Part shown: positions 8,940 to 17,039 of the stretch, in pieces
Layout of the letters: every line of letters begins with the position of its first letter
Position numbering within the stretch: the stretch's first letter is position 1
Assembly: GCF_004341245.1 (NCBI RefSeq)
Contig: NZ_SLWY01000007.1
Coordinates: forward strand, 124,001 to 188,000
Direction of reading: 5' to 3'
DNA length: 64,000 nt
DNA from: Plasticicumulans lactativorans
Lineage (GTDB): Bacteria; Pseudomonadota; Gammaproteobacteria; Competibacterales; Competibacteraceae
The notes under the pieces: generated by a model
Database searches by the model: none
Told to the model about the DNA's origin: nothing
Seen by the model: only the letters and a program-made list of their open reading frames with translations
Translations under genes and position numbers: made by a program

Positions 8940-9791
8940 CTAGTCCAGCGCCCGCACGGTCTGCGTGCCGGTCCACGCGGCGCCCGGCGCGAGGGTGACC
9001 GGTACCGCGATGCGCGCGGCCTCGACGCAGACGAAGCGCCGCCAGCCGTCCACCTCCAGATCGCCGATCGCCGCCGCGCGTTCGGCGCCGGGGTTCCACA
9101 CCACGGTGTCGGTGAAGCCCGCCTGCAGGAAGGCGAGCCGCCCGTGGCCGGTGTCGAGCGTCAGCGGCTGCGGCGCGTCGGCATAGACGCGGTCGGTCTC
9201 CGGGCCGAAGCGCAGCGCCGCCGCCGACGGCGCGCCGGCCGCCTCGCCGGCGGTGCCGGTGAAGTCGCGGAAGGCGTGGCCTTCGAGCCCGTGCAGGCTG
9301 ACGTCGGCGAGCTCCGCCACGCGCCAGTAGCCGTGCAGCGCCGTGGTGAAGCTGAACGGCGCGGCATCGGTGTTGCGCACCGTCAGCGCCAGTTCGAGCG
9401 TGTCGCCGCCGACCGTGGCGACCAGCGTCGCGGCGAATGCGTGCGGCCACTGCGCGCGGGTGACGGCGTCGGCCTCGCAGCGCAGCGCGACGCGGGCGCG
9501 CCCGTCGCCGTCGATGTCGTTGGTCAGCACGCTCCAGTCGCGGTTGCGCAGCAGGCCGTGCTTGGGCAGCGGGCCCTGGCCGCTGAACTGCGGCCAGCAC
9601 ACCGGCACGCCGCCGCGGATCGCCTGCCCGCCCGCGGTGGTCGCGGTGGCGCTGACGAACAGCCGCTCGCGACCGTCGGGCGTGTTCCAGCCGAGCACCT
9701 GGCCGCCGAAGGTGGTGACGACGAGGCGGCTGCCGTCGGTCGCGCAGGCCTCGATGCAGGGGCCGAGGCTGCTGAAGGACTGTGCCGTCAT
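8940..9791 (-). CDS. D-hexose-6-phosphate mutarotase / aldose 1-epimerase family
   Basis: This 283-residue protein of the YeaD/galactose-mutarotase-like superfamily interconverts alpha and beta anomers of hexose-6-phosphates or similar sugars. It shows GGQVLGWNTPDGRERLFVS, IRGGVPVCWPQF, LPKHGLLRNRDW (catalytic-site His in KHG), FSFTTALHGYWRV (second His) and DTVVWNPG. All are standard for YeaD-type mutarotases. The ATG at 9791 overlaps the stop of the upstream aminotransferase (ATGA), so translation is coupled although no metabolic link between them is obvious. Confidence 0.88.
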   Translation of the reverse strand: MTAQSFSSLGPCIEACATDGSRLVVTTFGGQVLGWNTPDGRERLFVSATATTAGGQAIRGGVPVCWPQFSGQGPLPKHGLLRNRDWSVLTNDIDGDGRARVALRCEADAVTRAQWPHAFAATLVATVGGDTLELALTVRNTDAAPFSFTTALHGYWRVAELADVSLHGLEGHAFRDFTGTAGEAAGAPSAAALRFGPETDRVYADAPQPLTLDTGHGRLAFLQAGFTDTVVWNPGAERAAAIGDLEVDGWRRFVCVEAARIAVPVTLAPGAAWTGTQTVRALD

Positions 9792-11029
9792 AGCGCTGCG
9801 GCCTCCGCGACGCGCGCCGCCCGCGAGCGTGTGGACTCGGACAGGTGGCGCTCCAGCTCGGCCATGCCCCCGGGCAGGTCGAGCACGGCGCCGCAGCTGC
9901 GCATGCTGGAGCCGAACGCGTGCAGCGTGCGGAACAGGTTGTGGGCGCGGCTCTGCTCGCCCATCTGGCCGATGCGCAGGATGTTGTGGCCGAAGGCGCC
10001 GGAGATCTCCACGCGGTGCACGCCCGACATGTGCGTGCGCACGGCGTCGGCCGACACGCCCTCGGGCACGCGGATGCCGATCACCGAGTTCAGCCGCGAA
10101 TCGGCCGACACGAACAGGTCGAGCCCCATCGCCTCGATCGCCGCCTGCAGCGCCTCGGAGCAGTGGCGATGGCGCAGGAAGCGCGCGGTCAGGGTCTCCT
10201 CGCAGACCAGCCGCAGCGCCTCGTGCAGCGCGAGGATGCCCGACACCGGCGCGGTGTAGTGGTAGGACTTCTGGTTCCAGAACTGGTCGGCGAGGCGGGC
10301 GTCGAGGCACCAGTGCGCGGGCACGTCGCTGCGCGCGCAGATGCGCTCCCAGGCGAGATCGGAGAAGGCGAGCAGCGACACCCCGGGGATCGACGACAGG
10401 CCCTTCTGGCCGCCGGTGATCACGGCGTCGATCTGCCAGCCGTCCATGTCGAGCGGCATCGTGCTCAGCGTGCAGACGGCGTCCACCACCACCAGGCAGC
10501 CGTGCGCGCGGGCGATGCGCGCGATCTCCTGCAGGCGCTTGTTGCAGACGGTGTTGGAGGTCTCGCCCTGGACGATCGTCAGCACCTCGTAGCGGCCGCC
10601 GGCGAGGTGCCGGGCGATCTCCTCGGGCGTCGCGCAGCGGTTGCCGTCGATCGCCACGACGCTGACCTCGCCGCCGACGCGCGTCGCCATCTCCGCCAGG
10701 CGCCGGCTGAAGTAGCCGTTGACCACCGACAGCACCGGCGTGCCGCGACCGATCAGGTTGCACACCGCCATCTCCATCGCCGCCGAGCCCGGCCCGGCCA
10801 CCCCCAGCACGTGCCCCGAGCGGGTCTGGAACACGTAGCGCGCCATCGTCTTCACCTGCTCGATGACGCGGTTCATCGTCTCGCCGAGGTGGTTGATGAC
10901 GATGGAGTTGGCGGCGGCCACGCGCTGCGGCAGCGGCACCGGCCCGGCGCCCATCATCAGCAGGGGCTCGTCGGGGAGGATGTGGTCGAGCGGCACGATG
11001 CCGGGCGGATTCAGGGCTTCGACGGTCAT
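9788..11029 (-). CDS. class V aminotransferase (serine/alanine-glyoxylate type)
   Basis: This 413-residue PLP enzyme has fold type I, class V. MMGAGPVPLPQRV and INHLGETMNRVIEQ match the N-terminal part of alanine/serine-glyoxylate or phosphonoethylamine aminotransferases. VLGVAGPGSAAMEMA is the phosphate-binding loop, VVVDAVCTLSTMPLDMDGW contains the cofactor-ring Asp, and ITGGQKGLSSIPG carries the Schiff-base lysine. It probably transfers an amino group from serine, alanine or a related donor to glyoxylate or pyruvate. The substrate cannot be fixed from motifs alone, and the Cys/Thr after DAV differs from the usual VSS seen in many relatives. The ATG is at 11029. The gene is translationally coupled to the mutarotase. 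Confidence 0.85.
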   Translation of the reverse strand: MTVEALNPPGIVPLDHILPDEPLLMMGAGPVPLPQRVAAANSIVINHLGETMNRVIEQVKTMARYVFQTRSGHVLGVAGPGSAAMEMAVCNLIGRGTPVLSVVNGYFSRRLAEMATRVGGEVSVVAIDGNRCATPEEIARHLAGGRYEVLTIVQGETSNTVCNKRLQEIARIARAHGCLVVVDAVCTLSTMPLDMDGWQIDAVITGGQKGLSSIPGVSLLAFSDLAWERICARSDVPAHWCLDARLADQFWNQKSYHYTAPVSGILALHEALRLVCEETLTARFLRHRHCSEALQAAIEAMGLDLFVSADSRLNSVIGIRVPEGVSADAVRTHMSGVHRVEISGAFGHNILRIGQMGEQSRAHNLFRTLHAFGSSMRSCGAVLDLPGGMAELERHLSESTRSRAARVAEAAAL

Positions 11030-11133
11030 GGGGGTCTCGCAGGCGCGGCGACAAAAATCCCACGATAGCAGACGCGCACCGCCGCGCGCCGCGGAAACGT
11101 CGAGGTAGGCCGGGCGGACCCGGCCGGGCGCCG

Positions 11134-11778
11134 TCAGCGATCCAGCGCGAGCTTGGCGGCGAGGCCGACGAACAGCGCGCCGGTGCCGCCCTTGAGCGCG
11201 CGGTTGACCGTGTCGCGGCCACGCCACTGCCGCGCGGCGAGGTCGGTGGTGTGCATCAGCAGCAGGATCCACAGCAGGCCGACGACGACGAAGGTCAGCC
11301 CGAGCGCCACGAAGCCGGCGACCGACGAGCGCGCCGGATCGATGAACTGCGGCAGGAACGAGATGAAGAACAGCCCCACCTTGGGGTTCAGCACGTTGGT
11401 GACGATGCCCTGGCGGAACAGCCGGCGCAGGTCGGCGCCTTCGTCCGGCCGCGTGCCGTTCCCCGCCGCCGCGGCGCCGGCCGGCCGCGTCCAGGCCTCG
11501 CGCAGCAGCTGCACGCCGAGCCAGGCGAGGTAGAGCGCGCCGGCCGACTTGACCAGTTCGAAGGCGAACGGCGAGGCGGCGATCAGCGCCGACAGCCCGA
11601 GCGCCGAGGCGCCGATGTGCACCAGGCAGCCGGTGCCGATGCCGGCGAGCGACCACAGGCCGGCGCGACGGCCGTGGCTGATGGTGCGGCCGAGCACGTA
11701 GAGCGTGTCGGGCCCCGGCAGCACGGCGAGCATCACCGAGGCGACCAGGAACATCGGGAAATCGTGGATGCCGAGCAT
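11134..11778 (-). CDS. LysE/RhtB-family amino acid exporter
   Basis: This 214-residue inner-membrane protein has about six spans. The N-terminus MLGIHDFPMFLVASVMLAVL followed by PGPDTLYVLGRTISHGRRAG contains the family signature PGPD, and the centre has GIVTNVLNPKVGLFFISFLP with the second conserved NPK motif. Members export amino acids such as homoserine, threonine, lysine or arginine. Its place beside amino-acid catabolic genes fits that role, but the substrate is unknown. It is on the same strand as the aconitase X genes, which end 108 bp upstream. Confidence 0.9.
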   Translation of the reverse strand: MLGIHDFPMFLVASVMLAVLPGPDTLYVLGRTISHGRRAGLWSLAGIGTGCLVHIGASALGLSALIAASPFAFELVKSAGALYLAWLGVQLLREAWTRPAGAAAAGNGTRPDEGADLRRLFRQGIVTNVLNPKVGLFFISFLPQFIDPARSSVAGFVALGLTFVVVGLLWILLLMHTTDLAARQWRGRDTVNRALKGGTGALFVGLAAKLALDR

Positions 11779-11885
11779 CGGGAGCCTCCGCGGACGGTGC
11801 GGCGCGCGGCGCGCGCGGACCCCGCAGTCTAGCCCCGCGCACCAACCGGGCGCAGCCGGCCCGCCTCCGCTGCGTGTCGCTGCCT

Positions 11886-12317
11886 TTACGCCGGTGCGGC
11901 GTCGTCGAACGCCACGCGGCCGTCGGCGGTGACGTGCACCCGGCCGCCGCCGGCGAGCCGCGCGAAGTCCGCCGGCGCCAGCGCCACCACCGGCAGCGCG
12001 CGGCCGTAGAGCTCGTCGGCGACGATCGCGGCCAGCGCGAGGAAGGTGTCGACGCCGGCGGTCAGGATCGCCGCCGGCGCACTGCCGGCGCGCACCGCTT
12101 CGAGCAGCACCGCGGCGGTGGTCGAGGAGCCGCGGCTCGCCGGGATCGCCAGCACCCGCCCGGCGGCGATCGCGCCCGACAGCGGGTGGCGGCGGTCGAT
12201 GACCTCGCCGCTGGCGGGGTCGTAGCCGCCCCAGAACGACAGCGGCTCGGCCGCGTAGAGGAGCTCGCCCTGCGCGCTGCCCGCCGCCAGCACCCGGCCC
12301 TGCATCAGCGCCGCCAT
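11886..12317 (-). CDS. aconitase X, small (swivel, DUF126) subunit
   Basis: This 143-residue protein has GRVLAAGSAQGELLYAAEPL near the N-terminus, FWGGYDPASGEVIDRRHPLS and IPASRGSSTTAAVLLEAVR. These are the hallmarks of the AcnX swivelling-domain subunit, in which the SRGSST loop contacts substrate. It pairs with the large subunit encoded immediately upstream; the reading frames overlap by 13 bp. Characterised bacterial AcnX enzymes dehydrate cis-3-hydroxy-L-proline; archaeal ones act on mevalonate 5-phosphate. An ATG at 12305 is an alternative start. Confidence 0.88.
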   Translation of the reverse strand: MAALMQGRVLAAGSAQGELLYAAEPLSFWGGYDPASGEVIDRRHPLSGAIAAGRVLAIPASRGSSTTAAVLLEAVRAGSAPAAILTAGVDTFLALAAIVADELYGRALPVVALAPADFARLAGGGRVHVTADGRVAFDDAAPA

Positions 12318-13573
12318 GCGTCGGCCCCGCGCACCACCCGCCCGGCCACCGCCGAGGCGACGCAGTCCGCCAGCCCGCCGAAGGCCACGCGGGTGCCGAG
12401 CAGGCCCGGCGCGTAGTAGGCGTACTTGGCCGAATCGCTCATCAGCGTCTTCACCTCGGGCGGCAGCATCGGGCTGGTCAGGATGCAGGTGTCGACGACC
12501 ACCTCGCCGCCGAAGGCTTCGAGCGCGGCGAGGTGGCCGGCGGCGGCGGCGAGCTCGCGCACCACGCGGCTGGTGGTGACCAGCAGGCGCGTGCCCACGG
12601 CGCGCCGGCGGCCGTCGAGCAGCGCCGCCAGCCGCGCGAACGCCGCGAACGACAGGTGCGGGCTGCCGAGCACGACGAGGTCGAGCGGCGCGCCCTCGGC
12701 AGCGCCGAGCTCGGCGCGCGCGGCGGCGAGCTCGGCGGTGTCGGGCGCGAGCACGCGCGCCGGCGCCCGCCCCTGCAAGGCGGCGTCGCGCGTCGGCGCC
12801 TCGGGGGTCACGCCGACCACGTGGAACAGCCCGACCGCGCCGCTCGCCGCCGCCGCCGCGCCCAGAGCCTTCAGCGCCTCCTCGTCGGGCCGCACCGCCA
12901 ACCCGTCGAGCACCGGCACCGCCGCATCGACCGCGCGGCCGAGCCAGAAGCCGAGCACCGGCCAGAAATCGTCGGCGGCCTGCACCGCCGGCTCCACCCC
13001 GTCCAGCCGCACCAGCACGCGCCCGGCGCGCGCCGCGGTGAGGTGCAGGCCGAAGGCCGGCGCGCGGCCGGTGATCGCGCAGCAGATGTCGAGCAGGTCG
13101 GGGTAGCGCTCGGTGCGCGCGCCCAGCACCGAGTTGAAGAACACGATCACGTTCGACTCGCCCGCCGCCACCTGCGCGCCGAAGGCCGGGCGGTGGCCCT
13201 CGTGATAGGGCGCGCAGGTCCACGTCGGGGTGCAGCCGAGGGCGCGGTAGGCGTCCATCTGCCGGCGCGCCGCCGCCGCGTGCGCCGGCGGCACCGCCCA
13301 GGCGCGCCAGTGCTGCTCGTCGACGCCGCCGACGTTGAGCGTGGCCGGCACCGCGACGCGGGCACCGAGTTCCACCAGGCGCTCGGCGAAGGCGAGCGTC
13401 GCCGGGCCGATGTACAGCGCGCTGTCGATGTGCGCCGAGGCGATGTCGAGCAGGCGCGCCGCGCCGAGCACCCCGGCCATGCGCACGACGATGCGCATCG
13501 CGAACTGCGCCCCGGCGCCGCCCTCCCCCGCCAGCAGCGCGCGGTCGCGCGCGTCGAGCGCCAGCGCACTCAT
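12305..13573 (-). CDS. aconitase X, large (catalytic) subunit
   Basis: This 422-residue AcnX large subunit is an iron-sulfur hydro-lyase. Visible family blocks are LLAGEGGAGAQFAMRIVVRM, the central VIVFFNSVLGARTERYPDLL, then VVVDTCILTSPMLPPEVKT, and the C-terminal SAKYAYYAPGLLGTRVAFGG plus LADCVASAVAGRV. DTC, ADC and a central Cys pair (DICCAITG) are the candidates for Fe-S cluster ligands. Split large and small genes are typical of type II AcnX. The most likely activity is cis-3-hydroxy-L-proline dehydratase, but the neighbours (LysE exporter, divergent AruI-like decarboxylase) do not include the usual pyrroline-2-carboxylate reductase, so the substrate is open. Confidence 0.87.
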   Translation of the reverse strand: MSALALDARDRALLAGEGGAGAQFAMRIVVRMAGVLGAARLLDIASAHIDSALYIGPATLAFAERLVELGARVAVPATLNVGGVDEQHWRAWAVPPAHAAAARRQMDAYRALGCTPTWTCAPYHEGHRPAFGAQVAAGESNVIVFFNSVLGARTERYPDLLDICCAITGRAPAFGLHLTAARAGRVLVRLDGVEPAVQAADDFWPVLGFWLGRAVDAAVPVLDGLAVRPDEEALKALGAAAAASGAVGLFHVVGVTPEAPTRDAALQGRAPARVLAPDTAELAAARAELGAAEGAPLDLVVLGSPHLSFAAFARLAALLDGRRRAVGTRLLVTTSRVVRELAAAAGHLAALEAFGGEVVVDTCILTSPMLPPEVKTLMSDSAKYAYYAPGLLGTRVAFGGLADCVASAVAGRVVRGADAWRR

Positions 13574-13825
13574 CGCCGGGCTCCGGCGGCGGCGGCAGGC
13601 AGCGGGGGTCGGCAGGGGGACATGACGGGCTCCACGGTCCGGGGCTGATCGCCGCATGGTAGCGAACGCGGGCAGCGGCCACCCGGAACATGCCCGGACG
13701 CCCAAGCCGACTTCGACAATCCGTGATGTTCGCCGACGGCGCGAGCCCTTAAGGTGCGGGGCATCGCGGCCGCGCCCTCCGGCGCCCTGCCCGGCAACTT
13801 TGCGTTCGTGAGGAGAGGAGACGTC

Positions 13826-15448
13826 ATGGCCACCTGTGGTGAAGTGTTGGTCACCCTGCTCGAAGCCCGCGGGGTCGAGTTCATCTTCGGCATTCCCGGC
13901 GTGCACACGGTCGAGCTGTACCGCGGCCTCGCCGCGAGCCGCATCCGCCACGTCACGCCGCGCCACGAGCAGGGCGCCGGTTTCATGGCCGACGGCTACG
14001 CGCGCACCACCGGCAAGCCCGGCGTGTGCTTCATCATCACAGGGCCGGGCATGACCAACATCGCCACCGCGATGGGCCAGGCCTACGCCGATTCGGTGCC
14101 GATGCTGGTGATCTCGAGCGTCAACCGCCGCGCCGAGCTGGGCTCGGGCGACGGCCGCCTGCACGAGCTGCCGTCGCAGCGCGGGCTGTTCGCCGGGCTC
14201 ACCGCGTTCAGCCACACGCTGCAGACCCCCGACGAGCTGCCGCAGGTGCTCGACCGCGCCTTCGCGCTGTTCGCCAGCGGCCGCCCGCGCCCGGTGCACA
14301 TCGAGATCCCGATCGACGTGCTGGTGCTGCCCGCCGACCACCTGCGCCGCACCCCGGCGGCGGCGCCGAGCCGCCCCGGCCCCTGCCCGCGCGCGATCGC
14401 CGAGGCCGCGCAACTGCTCGCCGCGGCGCGCGCGCCGGTGGTGCTGGTCGGCGGCGGTGCCTGCGATGCCGCCGACGCGGTGCAGCGCCTGGTGGCACGC
14501 CTCGATGCGCCGACCGCGCTCACCATCAACGCCAAGGGCGTGCTGCCGCCCGCTCACCCGCTGAACCTGGGCTCGAACCAGTCGCTTCCGCCGGTGCGCG
14601 AACTGGTCGCCGCTGCCGACGTGGTGCTCGCGCTCGGCACCGAGCTCGGCGAAACCGACTACGACGTGGTGTTCGACGGCGGCTTCCGCATCGGCGGCGC
14701 GCTGATCCGCGTCGACCTCGACCCCGAGCAGCTGGTGCGCAACCACCCGCCGCGCCTCGCCATCACCAGCGATGCGGGGCTCGCGGTCGAGGCGCTCAAC
14801 GCCGCGCTCGGCGCCGACAACCCCGTTGCCGCCGCCGACGGCGCCGGCGCGCGGCGCGCCGCCGCGGTGCGCGAACGCCTCGAAGCCGGCTGGAGCCCGC
14901 TGCAGCGCGCGCAGCGCACGCTGCTCGACACCATCCGCGCGGAGCTGCCGGGGGTGATCTTCGTCGGCGACTCGACCCAGCCGGTGTACGGCGGCAACCA
15001 CGTCTACGACGCCGAGCAGCCGCGCAGCTGGTTCAACGCCTCGACCGGCTACGGCACGCTCGGCTACGGCCTGCCGGCGGCGCTCGGCGCCAAGCTCGGC
15101 GCCGGTGCGCGCCCGGTGGTGGCGCTGGTCGGCGACGGCGGCGTGCAGTTCACGCTGCCCGAGCTGACCGCCGCAGTGGAGGCGAACATCCCGGTCGTCG
15201 TGCTGCTGTGGAACAACGCCGGCTACGGCGAGATCCGCCGCTACATGGTCGACCGCGCGATCACGCCGATCGGCGTCGAGCTGTACACACCCGACTTCCA
15301 GACCCTCGCCCGCGGCTTCGGCTGCGCCGCCGAGCGCGTCGACTCGTGGGCCGGGCTGCGCGCGGCGCTGCGCGCCGCGGCGGCGCGCACGGTGCCGACG
15401 CTGGTCGAGGTGGACGAGGCCGCGCCGTTCCTGCACGGCGCCGCGTGA
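13826..15448 (+). CDS. aruI: thiamin-diphosphate decarboxylase, probable 2-ketoarginine decarboxylase
   Basis: This 540-residue ThDP enzyme of the acetolactate synthase/benzoylformate decarboxylase superfamily has the N-terminal pyrimidine domain with catalytic Glu48 (RHEQGAGFMADGYA), a central domain, and a PP domain with the GDGGVQFTLPEL start and WNNAGYGEI end of the ThDP-binding motif. The stretch DSVPMLVISSVNRR and the C-terminal layout recall Pseudomonas AruI (5-guanidino-2-oxopentanoate decarboxylase). The ATG at 13826 is preceded by AGGAGAGGAG five bases upstream, so the longer in-frame start is rejected. A guanidinobutyrase gene nearby supports the arginine assignment; without it the enzyme could be any 2-oxoacid decarboxylase. 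The next gene is an aldehyde dehydrogenase, which would oxidise its product. Confidence 0.8.
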   Translation: MATCGEVLVTLLEARGVEFIFGIPGVHTVELYRGLAASRIRHVTPRHEQGAGFMADGYARTTGKPGVCFIITGPGMTNIATAMGQAYADSVPMLVISSVNRRAELGSGDGRLHELPSQRGLFAGLTAFSHTLQTPDELPQVLDRAFALFASGRPRPVHIEIPIDVLVLPADHLRRTPAAAPSRPGPCPRAIAEAAQLLAAARAPVVLVGGGACDAADAVQRLVARLDAPTALTINAKGVLPPAHPLNLGSNQSLPPVRELVAAADVVLALGTELGETDYDVVFDGGFRIGGALIRVDLDPEQLVRNHPPRLAITSDAGLAVEALNAALGADNPVAAADGAGARRAAAVRERLEAGWSPLQRAQRTLLDTIRAELPGVIFVGDSTQPVYGGNHVYDAEQPRSWFNASTGYGTLGYGLPAALGAKLGAGARPVVALVGDGGVQFTLPELTAAVEANIPVVVLLWNNAGYGEIRRYMVDRAITPIGVELYTPDFQTLARGFGCAAERVDSWAGLRAALRAAAARTVPTLVEVDEAAPFLHGAA

Positions 15449-15497
15449 CGGCAGCCCCTCCCCCGCGGGAACCGCGGACGCACCGGAGACCGACCGC

Positions 15498-16949
15498 ATG
15501 CACACGCAACTCTTCATCGACGGCGCCTGGGCCGATGCCGCAGACGGCGCCACGCTGACGGTGTTCAACCCCGCCACTGCCGCGCCGCTCGCCCGCGTGG
15601 CCGCGGGCGGGGCAGCCGACATGGCGCGCGCGGTGGCCGCCGCGAAGCGCGCCTTCCGCGACTTCCGCCACACCGACGGCCGCCGGCGCGCCACCTGGCT
15701 GCGCGGTTTCGCCGCCGGGCTGGAGCGGCGGCGCGAGGAACTGCTGGCGCTGCAGATGCAGAACTCGGGCAAGCCGCGCACCGAGGCCGAGATCGACCTC
15801 GGCGACGCCATCGCCAGCTTCAACTACTACGCCGGGCTCGCCGAGCAGCTCGACGCGCGCCAGAACGCGCCGGTGGCGCTGCCGGCGGCGGACTTCAGCG
15901 CCGTCACCCGGCTCGAACCGGCCGGCGTGGTGGCGCTGATCGTGCCGTGGAACTTCCCGCTGGTGACCAGCGCCTGGAAGCTCGCGCCAGCGCTCGCGGC
16001 CGGCTGCTGCGTGGTGCTCAAGCCCTCGGAGTTCACCCCGCTGGTCGAGCTCGCCTACGGCGCCATCGCCGCGGAGATCGGCCTGCCCGCGGGCGTGCTC
16101 AACATCGTGCCCGGCGGTCCCGAGGCCGGCGCGGCGCTGACCACCGACCCGGCGGTCGCCAAGGTGTCGTTCACCGGCAGCAACGCGGTCGGCGCGCGGG
16201 TGATGCAGGCGGCGGCGGCGAACTGCACCGCGGTGGGGCTGGAGCTCGGTGGCAAGTCGCCGATCGTGGTCTTCGACGACGTCGACCTCGACGCGGCGAC
16301 GCGCTGGATCATGGACGGCATCTTCTGGAACGCCGGGCAGATGTGCTCGGCGACCTCGCGACTCCTGGTGCAGCGCACCATCGCCGCGCCGCTGCTGGAG
16401 CGCCTGGCCGCCGCCACCCGCGCGCTCGCGGTCGGCGACCCGGCCGACGCCGCCACGCGGATGGGGCCGCTGAGCACCGCGGCGCAGTACCGCAAGGTGC
16501 TCGACACCTTCGCCCGCGCCGCCGCCGAGGGCCTCGCCTGCGTCGCCGGCGGGCACGCGCTGCCGGCGGCCGGCAGCGGCTGGTTCGTCGCGCCGACGAT
16601 CTACGCCGAGGTGCCGACCACGAGCCCGCTGTGGCGCGAGGAGATCTTCGGCCCGGTGCTGTGCACGCGCGGCTTCGACACCGAGGCGGAAGCGCTGGCG
16701 CTCGCCAACGACAGCGACTTCGGCCTCGCCGCGACCGTGCTCAGCGCCGACCCGGCGCGCGCCCAGCGCGTGGCCGAGGCGCTCGAAGCCGGCCACGTGT
16801 GGATCAACAGTTCGCAGGTGGTGTTCGTCGAGACCTCGTGGGGCGGCCCCAAGCGCAGCGGCATCGGCCGCGAGCTGGGCCCCTGGGGGCTGTCGGCCTA
16901 CCTCGAGGTGAAGTCCATCACCCGCTGTCGCCAGGGAAGCGCGGCTTGA
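15498..16949 (+). CDS. NAD(P)-dependent aldehyde dehydrogenase, probably for 4-guanidinobutyraldehyde
   Basis: This 483-residue ALDH of the betaine/aminoaldehyde group has all key elements: VALIVPWNFPLVTSAWK, VLKPSEFTPL, FTGSNAVGARVM, general base Glu249 in GLELGGKS, catalytic Cys283 in NAGQMCSATSR, and EEIFGPVLCTRGF. It lies 49 bp behind the AruI-like decarboxylase, so the natural substrate is probably 4-guanidinobutyraldehyde, giving 4-guanidinobutyrate for GbuA. It resembles BADH-like dehydrogenases more than Pseudomonas KauB, so broad aminoaldehyde use is possible. Confidence 0.85.
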   Translation: MHTQLFIDGAWADAADGATLTVFNPATAAPLARVAAGGAADMARAVAAAKRAFRDFRHTDGRRRATWLRGFAAGLERRREELLALQMQNSGKPRTEAEIDLGDAIASFNYYAGLAEQLDARQNAPVALPAADFSAVTRLEPAGVVALIVPWNFPLVTSAWKLAPALAAGCCVVLKPSEFTPLVELAYGAIAAEIGLPAGVLNIVPGGPEAGAALTTDPAVAKVSFTGSNAVGARVMQAAAANCTAVGLELGGKSPIVVFDDVDLDAATRWIMDGIFWNAGQMCSATSRLLVQRTIAAPLLERLAAATRALAVGDPADAATRMGPLSTAAQYRKVLDTFARAAAEGLACVAGGHALPAAGSGWFVAPTIYAEVPTTSPLWREEIFGPVLCTRGFDTEAEALALANDSDFGLAATVLSADPARAQRVAEALEAGHVWINSSQVVFVETSWGGPKRSGIGRELGPWGLSAYLEVKSITRCRQGSAA

Positions 16950-17039
16950 CGCGCTGCAGCGAAGCGTTCGCGCCGGCGGGATCGGCATGCCGCCGCGTGG
17001 CCACGGGAATCGCTCAGGGCTTCCCTTGGGCAGGCGGCA

